From the NCBI GenBank assembly GCA_002508545.1, contig DAVH01000051.1, positions 40,569 through 53,011 on the forward strand: DNA of 12,443 nucleotides, in the 5' to 3' direction. Below, one piece after another: positions 1-5,440 of this stretch. Source of the stretch: Methanomassiliicoccus sp. UBA6. Its GTDB lineage: Archaea > Thermoplasmatota > Thermoplasmata > Methanomassiliicoccales > Methanomassiliicoccaceae. The notes beneath the pieces are model-generated. The model was not told where the DNA came from. It worked only from the letters and a program-made list of their open reading frames with translations, and searched no databases. The translations under genes and the position numbers were made by a program. Numbering within the stretch: the stretch's first letter is position 1; each line of letters begins with the position of its first letter.

Positions 1-413
1 CCATAACCAGCGCGGGATTGGATTTCTACATCCGGCACTTCATGGCCTCGGTCGGATGGGGGAACATCGAGGTGGTGGCCCCAGCGGTCACCGACGAGGG
101 CAAGGGCGTCCGGTTCTGCTTCCCTCCGCTCGTCCATCCCGGGGCGAGGAACTTCAAGGAGGACAGGGTCCTCCATGAGAAGGCCGCCGGCCGCCGGGTG
201 GTGTACATCGGCGACGGCACCTCGGACCTGTGGGCCGCGTTGTCGGCGGACATGGCGTTCGCGGTCCGCGGCTCCCGCCTGGACTCCCTGCTGAACCGCG
301 AAGGGCGGGAGCACCGGACCTTCACCGATCTCGGCGAGGTGACCGGCGCCCTGCTGTCGGCCCCCGGTCACTTCTTCGGCACGAAGTCGAGCGACCCCGA
401 GTTCATGCAGTAG
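1..413 (+). CDS. HAD-family phosphatase, MtnX-like (5' truncated)
   Basis: This is the C-terminal part of a haloacid-dehalogenase-superfamily phosphatase; the reading frame is open to the left window edge, so the N-terminus with the catalytic DxD motif is missing. The first visible residues, ITSAGLDFYI, fit HAD motif II (the Thr/Ser that holds the phosphate). A Lys in NFKEDRV is a candidate motif III, and GDGTSD, followed by an acidic and hydrophobic stretch, is the motif IV magnesium site. The SAGLDFYI pattern resembles MtnX-type and related HAD-IB phosphatases acting on small sugar or ketopentane phosphates, but the substrate cannot be read from this fragment. A TTG at 18 could be mistaken for a start, but motif II lies upstream of it. 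The last 46 bases overlap msrB on the other strand. HAD membership is firm; the subfamily is tentative. Confidence 0.8.
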   Translation, partial: ITSAGLDFYIRHFMASVGWGNIEVVAPAVTDEGKGVRFCFPPLVHPGARNFKEDRVLHEKAAGRRVVYIGDGTSDLWAALSADMAFAVRGSRLDSLLNREGREHRTFTDLGEVTGALLSAPGHFFGTKSSDPEFMQ

Positions 414-787
414 CGGGTGCCGAGGGGCGGGGGACCGTCGTCGAAGACGTGGCCGAGGTGCCCCCCGCACCTCGCGCACTTCACCGATATCCGCTTCATC
501 CCGAACCGGGTGTCCGGCTCCGTCTCCACGACATCATCGGCCAGCGGCTTGGTGAAGCTCGGCCATCCGGTGCCCGATTCGAACTTGTCCTGGGAGGAGA
601 ACAGGGGCAGGCCGCATCCGCCGCACTGATAGGTGCCCTCCTCGTGATTGTCCCAGTACTTGTTCTGGAAGGCCGGCTCGGTGCCCTCCTGGCGCAGGAT
701 CTTGAACTTCTCCGGGGTGAGCAGCTTCCGCCATTCCTCTTCCGATCTCTCGATCTTGTCGGTCCTCACTTTGCCCTTGGTGATCAT
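368..787 (-). CDS. msrB: peptide-methionine (R)-S-oxide reductase MsrB
   Basis: MsrB reduces the R epimer of methionine sulfoxide in proteins, repairing oxidative damage in the cytoplasm. The 139-residue product is a normal single-domain MsrB. Two zinc-binding CxxC pairs are at C55/C58 and C104/C107. The SGTGWPSF motif is at 71-78, GHLGHVF at 108-114, and the catalytic cysteine is C127 in RYCMNSGSLDF. These five are the only cysteines. The usual resolving-cysteine position (SGCGWPSF in many homologues) is Thr73, so this is the one-cysteine class that must be recycled directly by an outside reductant. The ATG at 785-787 has a GAGG six bases upstream and a TATA-like box at about 820-834. The 3' end converges with and overlaps the HAD gene. 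Identification is very secure. Confidence 0.97.
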   Translation of the reverse strand: MITKGKVRTDKIERSEEEWRKLLTPEKFKILRQEGTEPAFQNKYWDNHEEGTYQCGGCGLPLFSSQDKFESGTGWPSFTKPLADDVVETEPDTRFGMKRISVKCARCGGHLGHVFDDGPPPLGTRYCMNSGSLDFVPKK

Positions 788-817
788 GCGAATCCTCGAC
801 CACTTCTTGGCGGCGGC

Positions 818-835
818 GATTATTTAATTTATGCA
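818..835 (-). promoter_or_regulatory. TATA-type promoter of msrB
   Basis: An AT-rich run in an otherwise GC-rich region reads GCATAAATTAAATAA on the minus strand. It ends about 33 bases before the msrB ATG, placing a predicted transcription start near 795 and a short leader. The box is almost symmetrical (TTATTTAATTTATG on the plus strand), so it could also fire toward the right. Assigned by position and composition only. Confidence 0.55.
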
Positions 836-1032
836 ATCGGGGCGTCGGGAAGGCGGTTTGGAGCGAGCGACATGAGCGCATCTTCGGATGGACCCCGCCT
901 TGTTGGCAGAAATGTTCACAGGTCCCCCTTGAAGGTCAGCGAACCGCGGTCCCGAGGACGATGTTGTAGACATATGCTGGACGTTCAGGACCATGACCGC
1001 TTTATCATCTTTTTCTAATTTTATTCACATAG

Positions 1033-1046
1033 CGAAATGTATTTAG
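1033..1046 (+). promoter_or_regulatory. BRE/TATA promoter of the 72-residue protein
   Basis: CGAAAT (1033-1038) matches the archaeal BRE pattern and is followed directly by the TATA-like TGTATTTAG. The box centre is about 26 bases upstream of the ATG at 1069, so the transcript is predicted to start at or within a base or two of the start codon (leaderless). No Shine-Dalgarno sequence is present, which agrees. Confidence 0.65.
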
Positions 1047-1068
1047 TGTCCGTGTCAATCCCGGCCGC

Positions 1069-1287
1069 ATGGTTTCACCTCAAGTAGAAAAGCTGTTCAA
1101 CTCGATGAAGAACGGGGGCGTCATCTCCGAGGACAAGGCGATCAGCGCCGAGAAGGCCACCTCCATGTCCAAGCTGCCCAAGGCCCAGTGCATGAACGCG
1201 CTGGCGGAATTGGAGAAGATGGGAGCGGCCAAGAAGCGCAAGAAGAACAACGCCGTGGCCTACTATCTGACCAAGACCAGCCTGTGA
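1069..1287 (+). CDS. small winged-helix-like protein, probable DNA-binding regulator
   Basis: A 72-residue lysine-rich protein with no catalytic motif. The layout suggests a compact winged helix: an N-terminal helix (about 3-14), a GGVISEDKAIS segment, a helix pair around 33-51 (KLPKAQCMNALAELEKMGA) resembling a recognition helix, then a basic turn (KKRKKNN, 55-61) and a beta-like end (AVAYYLTKTSL) that could form the wing. This is the pattern of small archaeal transcription-factor-like or nucleic-acid-binding proteins. It is monocistronic, with a good promoter, a predicted leaderless start at the ATG, and a convergent neighbour 61 bases beyond its stop. Composition and codon use match the neighbouring genes, so I take it as a real gene. 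The DNA-binding role is an inference from predicted structure; I cannot name targets or a family. Confidence 0.75.
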   Translation: MVSPQVEKLFNSMKNGGVISEDKAISAEKATSMSKLPKAQCMNALAELEKMGAAKKRKKNNAVAYYLTKTSL

Positions 1288-1348
1288 GCGCTCCCGGTCC
1301 AAACCCCTTCCCAAGCTCTTTCTCCCGGGCGCCGAGGACCGCCGGGCC

Positions 1349-1918
1349 TCAGGTTCCCCTCCGGTACTTCTTTCCGGCCTTGAACGCGTCGTCGACCCGC
1401 TCCCCCAGCCGGTGATAGGCGGCCCCTGACGACAGGTACATCAGCGGGTCCAGGACCAAGGGGTCGGGCTCGTCGCCGTGGTACACGCTCTCCTCCACGT
1501 ACACCTCCACGATCTCCCCTATGATCAGGTCGGTGCCTTCCAGCTCCACGATCCTTCTCAGCTCGCACTCCATCGTCACCGGGCACTCCTCGACCATCGG
1601 CGCGGTCTTGAGCTTGCCGTAGAAGGAGCGGAAGACCGTGGACTTGTCCTCCTTCCTCCCCGAGGTGATGCCTACGTAGTCCACCGGCACCGCCATGTCC
1701 GCGCTGGGCACGCTGACGCTGAACGTCCGGTTCTCGACGATGCCGTCCTTGGTCTTCCGGTCCTTCCCGGTAACCAGGCCGATGGTCGGCGGCTCGTCGT
1801 CGATCATGGTGAACCAGGCGATGGTGCAGTAGTTGGGGTTGCCATCGACGTTCGCTCCGAGCAGGCATATCGGCAGGGCGAGGGGAGGCATCCTGCTCCC
1901 CCGGGGGTTCTTGGTCAT
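1349..1918 (-). CDS. flavin reductase-like (flavoredoxin-type) FMN-binding protein
   Basis: A 189-residue member of the flavin reductase-like split-barrel family, which binds FMN and either reduces free flavin or acts as an electron carrier (flavoredoxin). Diagnostic features are an N-terminal PLALPICLLGANVDGNPNYCTIAWFTMI (11-39, read as consecutive pieces), the strand-turn DEPPTIGLVTG (41-51) and the segment from about 58 to 72 ending in SVSVPS. These correspond to the family pattern of NP.N.AP.SWF, followed by PP.. and the F.VN.PS element. The C-terminal half is typical of the flavoredoxin subgroup, with a DPLMYL segment before a final basic tail. The minus-strand ATG is 3 residues from the usual start region; Met10 is a possible alternative. 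It lies 104 bases from, and divergent to, the vor operon, so it could share redox partners with VOR, but that is only positional inference. Confidence 0.85.
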   Translation of the reverse strand: MTKNPRGSRMPPLALPICLLGANVDGNPNYCTIAWFTMIDDEPPTIGLVTGKDRKTKDGIVENRTFSVSVPSADMAVPVDYVGITSGRKEDKSTVFRSFYGKLKTAPMVEECPVTMECELRRIVELEGTDLIIGEIVEVYVEESVYHGDEPDPLVLDPLMYLSSGAAYHRLGERVDDAFKAGKKYRRGT

Positions 1919-1943
1919 GGTATCGGGACTCTATCGTGCTCCA

Positions 1944-1957
1944 AGGTTACTATTCCT
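1944..1957 (-). promoter_or_regulatory. weak TATA-like box for the flavin reductase gene
   Basis: On the minus strand AAGGAATAGTAAC is the only AT-rich stretch at the right distance, centred about 33 bases before the start codon. It is a poor match to a canonical box. No good Shine-Dalgarno sequence precedes the ATG, so a short or absent leader is likely. Confidence 0.35.
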
Positions 1958-1985
1958 TTCGCTGTTCTTCCTCCAACTCCACGAG

Positions 1986-1994
1986 CATTTAAGT
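1986..1994 (+). promoter_or_regulatory. TATA promoter of the vor operon
   Basis: CATTTAAGT in a GC-rich context sits about 33 bases before the vorC ATG. A start about 25 bases downstream of its centre would fall near 2015, leaving a leader of about 8 bases. That leader contains GGAG (2016-2019) only three bases before the ATG. This is the only promoter-like element in the 104-base divergent gap that points toward vor. Confidence 0.6.
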
Positions 1995-2022
1995 ACGCTG
2001 GACCTTTTTCCGGGCGGAGAAC

Positions 2023-2265
2023 ATGGCCGCCGATACCGAGGTCCCCAGACCGGTCATCATCGAGGACGAGTGCAAGGGGTGCGGGCGCTGCATAGCCGCC
2101 TGCCCCAGGAAGGTCCTCCGCAAGGCTCAGCGCGTCAACCGAAGAGGCTTCGTGCCCGTTGAGTACTCCGGAGAGGGTTGCACCGGCTGTGCGATCTGCT
2201 TCTACAACTGCCCGGAGATCTACGCCATCGAGGTCCACACCGCCGACAAGGAGGCGAAGCAGTGA
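2023..2265 (+). CDS. vorC: 2-oxoisovalerate:ferredoxin oxidoreductase ferredoxin-like subunit VorC
   Basis: An 80-residue 2x[4Fe-4S] ferredoxin-like subunit that carries electrons between the thiamine-diphosphate site of the oxidoreductase and external ferredoxin. Two complete cluster motifs are visible: C17-C20-C23-C27P and C53-C56-C59-C63P, the second within CTGCAICFYNCPE. Length and spacing are those of the delta-type subunit of 2-oxoacid oxidoreductases rather than a free ferredoxin. Its stop overlaps the start of vorB by 4 bases (GTGA), so the operon is very tight. Alternative labels from the same superfamily (KorD, the delta subunit of 2-oxoglutarate oxidoreductase) are possible. The fused beta-gamma subunit downstream favours VOR, because methanogen VOR has three subunits whereas KOR normally has four. 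Confidence 0.9.
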   Translation: MAADTEVPRPVIIEDECKGCGRCIAACPRKVLRKAQRVNRRGFVPVEYSGEGCTGCAICFYNCPEIYAIEVHTADKEAKQ

Positions 2266-3317
2266 GGAAGTTCGTCAAGGGCAACGAGGCGGTGGTCATC
2301 GGGGCGCTGTACGCCGGCTGCGACGTGTACTTCGGCTATCCGATCACCCCTGCGAGCGAGATCGCCCACGGCGCGGCGGAGCTCTTCCCGCAGATGGGCA
2401 AGGAGTTCCTCCAGGCCGAGTGCGAGACCGGCTCCATAAACATGATCTACGGCGCCGCCAGCGCCGGGAAGCTGGCCATGACCGCTTCCTCCGGGCCGGG
2501 CATCAGCCTGATGCAGGAAGGGATATCCTACCTGGCCGGGGCCCAGCTCCCGGCGGTCATCGTCAACGTCATGCGCACCGGGCCGGGGCTGGGGAACATC
2601 GGCCCGGAGCAGGGCGACTACAACCAGGCGGTCAAGGGCGGCGGCCACGGCAACTACAAGAGCATGGTCCTCGCGCCGGGATCGGTGCAGGAGATGTGCG
2701 ACCTGACGATGAAGGCGTTCGCGCTGGCCGTGAAGTACCGCAACCCAGTGGTCGTGCTCGCCGATGCCGTCCTGGGCCAGATGATGGAGTCCCTCCAGCT
2801 CCCGAGCGCGGTCGCGCCGGCGCCGGACACCTCCTCCTGGTCGGTGCGGGGGGACGCGGAGACGAGGAAGAACCTCATCACTTCCATCTACCTCGACCCG
2901 GACCGCCACGAGGTGCACAACCAGCTCCTTCAGGAGAAGTATGAGAGGATGAAGGCCGAGGCGTCGGCGGAGAGCTACCGCACCGAGGACGCGGACATCG
3001 TGTTGACAGGCTACGGCTCCTCGGCCCGCATCGCCCGCACCGCGGTGGACCGCCTGCGCGCCGACGGGGTGAAGGCCGGCCTCTTCCGGCCGATCACCCT
3101 TTCACCGTTCCCCACCCTGCAGCTGAACAGGGCGCTGAAGGACCGCAAGGTGCTGGTGGTGGAGATGAGCAACGGGCAGTACCGCGAGGACGTCCTGCTG
3201 CACCTCGAGTGCAGGTGCCGGTCGGACGTCCGCCTGGTGAACCGCATGGGCGGCAACATGGTGAAGGTGGAGGACGTGCTCAATGCCGCCCGGAGCATGA
3301 TGGAGGCGAGGCGATGA
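2262..3317 (+). CDS. vorB: 2-oxoisovalerate:ferredoxin oxidoreductase alpha subunit VorB
   Basis: A 351-residue alpha subunit that, with the beta part of VorA, forms the thiamine-diphosphate active site for CoA-dependent oxidative decarboxylation of branched-chain 2-oxoacids, or the reverse carboxylation. The N-terminal pyrimidine-binding domain begins at once with KGNEAVVIGALYAGC and the family signature FGYPITPASE (24-33). The acidic segment QAECETGSIN (51-60) holds the conserved glutamate region, and MRTGPGLGNIGPEQGDYNQA (104-123) is the substrate/cofactor loop. Domain II occupies roughly 245-345. The start is GTG at 2262: it has GGAGG at 2250-2254 with a 7-base spacer and begins exactly at the conserved N-terminus, whereas the upstream ATG at 2178 would add residues encoded by vorC in another frame. 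It overlaps vorC by GTGA and vorA by ATGA. Confidence 0.93.
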   Translation: MRKFVKGNEAVVIGALYAGCDVYFGYPITPASEIAHGAAELFPQMGKEFLQAECETGSINMIYGAASAGKLAMTASSGPGISLMQEGISYLAGAQLPAVIVNVMRTGPGLGNIGPEQGDYNQAVKGGGHGNYKSMVLAPGSVQEMCDLTMKAFALAVKYRNPVVVLADAVLGQMMESLQLPSAVAPAPDTSSWSVRGDAETRKNLITSIYLDPDRHEVHNQLLQEKYERMKAEASAESYRTEDADIVLTGYGSSARIARTAVDRLRADGVKAGLFRPITLSPFPTLQLNRALKDRKVLVVEMSNGQYREDVLLHLECRCRSDVRLVNRMGGNMVKVEDVLNAARSMMEARR

Positions 3318-4714
3318 TCAAGCGAGCCAAGGGATTCTACGAGACCTTCGACCGCAAGGACGGCAGCCGGACCACGACGTTCTGCGCCGGATGCGGGCAC
3401 GGCATCGTCCACAAGCTCATAGGGGAGGCGATGGCCGACCTGGGACTGCAGGACCGGACGGTGTTCGTGTCCCCGGTGGGATGCGCCGCCTTCTGCTACT
3501 ACTACTTCGACTGCGGCAACGTGGCCGCGCCGCACGGCCGCGCGTCGGCGGTGGCGACCGGGCTTTCCCGGGTGCTCAAGGACAAGGTCGTGATCGCCTA
3601 CCAGGGGGACGGCGACCTCGGCGCCATCGGGTTCAACAACGCCTTCCAGGCCGCGAACCGCGGCGAGCGCTTCGCCTGCTTCTTCATCAACAACTCGCTG
3701 TTCGCGATGACCGGCGGGCAGATGGCCCCCACCACCATGCTGGGACAGAAGACCACCACCACGCCGTTCGGACGGGACGCCGCGAGGGCCGGCTATCCCC
3801 TCCGGGTGAGCGAGATCCTCGCCCAGCTGGAGGCCCCGGTGTACATCGAGCGGGTGTCGGTGGCCGATACCAAGCGCATCATGCAGGCCAAGAAGGCGGT
3901 GAAGAAGGCGCTGGAGATCCAGCGGGACGGCAAGGGCTACGCGTTCGTCGAGGTCCTCTCCCCCTGTCCCACCAACTGGAGGATGGACCCCCTGAAGGCG
4001 GCGGAGTTCGTCACCCAGGAGATGGAGCGGACCTTCCCGCTGGGCTGCTTCCGCGACCGCAGCGCCGAGGGGCCGGTGAAGCCGATGCCCATCGAGGTCA
4101 GGGACCTCCTCGACCTGCTCCACGCCTCCGAGGGCGGCATCGACCCCCGGCCCGACCCCGCGTTCAAGGAGAAGCACTTCAAGTTCTCCGGGTTCGGGGG
4201 ACAGGGCGTGCTCAGCCTCGGCCTGGTGGTGGCCGAGTCGGCCGGGAAGGCCGGGCGCTACGTCTCGTGGTTCCCCAGCTACGGCCCGGAGCAGAGGGGA
4301 GGCGCGGCCTCGGCGTCGGTGGTCATGGGCGGGAAGGAGATCGGCTCCCCGGCCGTCGATACCCCGGACGTCCTGGTGGCCATGAACCAGCCCTCCCTGG
4401 AGAAGTTCCTGCCCACCGTGGCCAAGAACGGCACGGTGCTGTACGAGGAGTCGATACCTCTCCGGCCAGCCGCGCCCCAGGGCGTTGTCGCCCTGCCGTT
4501 CCCGGCGATGAGGATCGCCGAGGAGGCGGGGACCCCCAAGGCGGCGAACACCGCGTTCCTGGGGGCGATGATGGAGCTGCGCCTGCGGGACATCCCGGAG
4601 GCGCAGGTGCTCGAGGCCCTCGACGCCAGCTTCGCGGAGAAGCCCGCGCTGGTGGAGCGCAATCGCAAGGTGTACGCGGCCGCCCGGGCCTGGGCCAGGG
4701 AGCACCTGGCCTGA
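3314..4714 (+). CDS. vorA: 2-oxoisovalerate:ferredoxin oxidoreductase VorA, fused beta-gamma subunit
   Basis: A 466-residue protein joining the beta (thiamine-diphosphate) and gamma subunits of a 2-oxoacid:ferredoxin oxidoreductase. The beta part, about 1-245, has CAGCGHG (24-30), VGCAAF (C57), the diphosphate motif GDGDLGAIGFNN (98-109) and SPCPTNW (216-222). C24, C27, C57 and C218 fit the four ligands of the proximal [4Fe-4S] cluster. The gamma part begins near 285 with the hallmark FSGFGGQGVL (291-300) and SYGPEQRGG (322-330). The linker is about 40 residues. This fusion and length are those of methanogen VorA. The start is ATG 3314, overlapping the vorB stop as ATGA, with GGAGG at 3302-3306. 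Substrate preference for 2-oxoisovalerate is inferred from the subunit architecture; other branched or aromatic oxoacids cannot be excluded. Confidence 0.92.
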   Translation: MIKRAKGFYETFDRKDGSRTTTFCAGCGHGIVHKLIGEAMADLGLQDRTVFVSPVGCAAFCYYYFDCGNVAAPHGRASAVATGLSRVLKDKVVIAYQGDGDLGAIGFNNAFQAANRGERFACFFINNSLFAMTGGQMAPTTMLGQKTTTTPFGRDAARAGYPLRVSEILAQLEAPVYIERVSVADTKRIMQAKKAVKKALEIQRDGKGYAFVEVLSPCPTNWRMDPLKAAEFVTQEMERTFPLGCFRDRSAEGPVKPMPIEVRDLLDLLHASEGGIDPRPDPAFKEKHFKFSGFGGQGVLSLGLVVAESAGKAGRYVSWFPSYGPEQRGGAASASVVMGGKEIGSPAVDTPDVLVAMNQPSLEKFLPTVAKNGTVLYEESIPLRPAAPQGVVALPFPAMRIAEEAGTPKAANTAFLGAMMELRLRDIPEAQVLEALDASFAEKPALVERNRKVYAAARAWAREHLA

Positions 4715-4740
4715 GGTCCGGCCGCTGCCCGGGACCTCGG
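4711..4740 (+). terminator. hairpin at the vorA stop codon
   Basis: CTGAGGTCC (4711-4719) pairs with GGACCTCGG (4732-4740) in a 9-bp stem containing one T-G wobble, with a 12-base GC-rich loop. The left arm contains the vorA TGA. No T-run follows, so it is not a classical terminator; it may protect the 3' end of the vor mRNA or separate it from the next unit. Confidence 0.45.
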
Positions 4741-4770
4741 CCCCGCCGGCCTCCTGGGCGTTACGTGATA

Positions 4771-4781
4771 AGGTATATTAG
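4771..4781 (+). promoter_or_regulatory. TATA promoter of the XRE-cupin / acyl-CoA synthetase pair
   Basis: AGGTATATTAG is the clearest TATA box in this region. Its centre at about 4776 predicts a transcription start near 4801-4803, which leaves a leader of about 65 bases before the ATG at 4868. That is long compared with the short or leaderless starts predicted for the other promoters here. Confidence 0.7.
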
Positions 4782-4801
4782 CCGATTTGCGGATTCGCCC
4801 G

Positions 4802-4822
4802 GGGACCAGCGGCCATGGTCCC
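4802..4822 (+). promoter_or_regulatory. perfect dyad at the predicted transcription start (leader hairpin 1 or operator)
   Basis: GGGACCA (4802-4808) and TGGTCCC (4816-4822) are perfect inverted copies around a 7-base centre. In RNA this is a 7-bp stem with a 7-base loop at the extreme 5' end of the predicted transcript. In DNA it is a 21-base dyad covering the start site, suited to autorepression by the XRE protein encoded next. Both readings are inferences. Confidence 0.45.
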
Positions 4823-4833
4823 GACGTGACCGT

Positions 4834-4849
4834 GTCGTTGTGGAACGAC
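4834..4849 (+). promoter_or_regulatory. second leader hairpin upstream of the XRE-cupin gene
   Basis: GTCGTT (4834-4839) and AACGAC (4844-4849) form a perfect 6-bp stem closed by the tetraloop GTGG. It begins 11 bases after the first hairpin and ends 8 bases before the GGAGG Shine-Dalgarno sequence (4858-4862), so the ribosome-binding site is left exposed in this fold. Confidence 0.4.
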
Positions 4850-4867
4850 CAGCCCCCGGAGGATAGC

Positions 4868-5431
4868 ATGTCGACTTCTGACAAACTCGGTAACCGCATC
4901 AAGACCTATCGCGAGCGCCTTGGAATGACGATCGAGGACCTGGCCAAGAACACGGGCATCGATCCCGTGCTGATAGCGAACATCGAGAACGGGACGGTAT
5001 ACCCGGCCATCAGCGTTCTCGTGAAGCTGTCCCGGGCGCTGGGGCAGAGGCTGGGCACCTTCATGGACGACCAGTTCCTCCCCGACCCCCTGATCGTCCG
5101 CTCCCCGGAGAGGAGGGAGGAGACCACTCCCCACCACGGGGCCGGCCCCGGCAACTACCACTACTACCCGCTGGGCAAGGGAAAGACGGACCGGCACATG
5201 GAGCCCCTGTACATCGAGATCGAGCCGACCGCGGAGAGCTCGCTGTCCTCGCACGAGGGGGAGGAGTTCATCATCGTGGTGGAGGGCGAGGTCGACCTGA
5301 CCTACGGCAAGCAGAAGCACCGGCTGAAGGCCGGGGACTCGATGTACTACAACTCCGTGGTACCGCACGAGGTCACCGCCGCCGGGAACGCCCGGGCCGC
5401 CATCTACGCGGTCATATACACTCCCTTCTGA
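4868..5431 (+). CDS. XRE-family transcriptional regulator with cupin sensor domain
   Basis: A 187-residue regulator in two parts. Residues about 6-62 form an XRE helix-turn-helix (LGNRIKTYRERLGMTIEDLA, then a second helix and the IANIENGTVYPAISVLVKLS segment). Residues about 110-185 form a small beta-barrel cupin, with SSHEGEEFIIVVEGEV and GDSMYYNSVVPHEV carrying the metal- or ligand-site candidates H129, E133 and H167. XRE-cupin proteins usually repress or activate neighbouring catabolic genes in response to a small molecule. The ATG at 4868 is chosen because GGAGG lies 5 bases upstream and the HTH begins right after it; in-frame codons upstream fall in the structured leader. The acyl-CoA synthetase follows after 9 bases, so it is the most likely target together with this gene itself. 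The ligand is unknown; an acid or acyl-CoA is a guess from context. Confidence 0.93.
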   Translation: MSTSDKLGNRIKTYRERLGMTIEDLAKNTGIDPVLIANIENGTVYPAISVLVKLSRALGQRLGTFMDDQFLPDPLIVRSPERREETTPHHGAGPGNYHYYPLGKGKTDRHMEPLYIEIEPTAESSLSSHEGEEFIIVVEGEVDLTYGKQKHRLKAGDSMYYNSVVPHEVTAAGNARAAIYAVIYTPF

Positions 5432-5440
5432 GGTGCCCAC

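Larger units (their letters stand above)
788..1068. other. AT-richer intergenic region between divergent genes
   Basis: No convincing protein is encoded in these 281 bases. The region holds the msrB TATA box on the left and the promoter of the 72-residue protein on the right. In between are a short hairpin with a C(TTCG)G tetraloop (arms CATC 879-882 and GATG 887-890), a small GTCC/GGAC hairpin at 949-959, and a T-rich tract at about 1001-1020 that resembles an archaeal oligo-U termination signal for plus-strand transcripts. A plus-strand reading frame does cross the region, but its composition and lack of motifs mark it as antisense noise continuing from msrB. Confidence 0.5.

Noticed and set aside
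230..1018. 262-codon plus-strand frame crossing the HAD end, msrB and the intergenic gap
   Set aside because: It runs antisense through msrB and changes character in the gap; no ribosome-binding site, motif or promoter supports it.
2178..2261. Upstream ATG that would extend VorB by 28 residues
   Set aside because: The extension is vorC read in another frame; the GTG at 2262 has an ideal Shine-Dalgarno sequence and starts at the conserved N-terminus.
3011..4705. 564-codon minus-strand open frame opposite vorB and vorA
   Set aside because: Low-complexity, Arg/Gly/His/Leu-rich translation with no motif, exactly antisense to two well-conserved genes; long antisense frames are expected in GC-rich coding DNA.
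4787..4867. Upstream in-frame TTG that would extend the XRE-cupin protein by 27 residues
   Set aside because: It lies before the predicted transcription start and the extension would be translated through both leader hairpins; ATG 4868 has GGAGG at good spacing.
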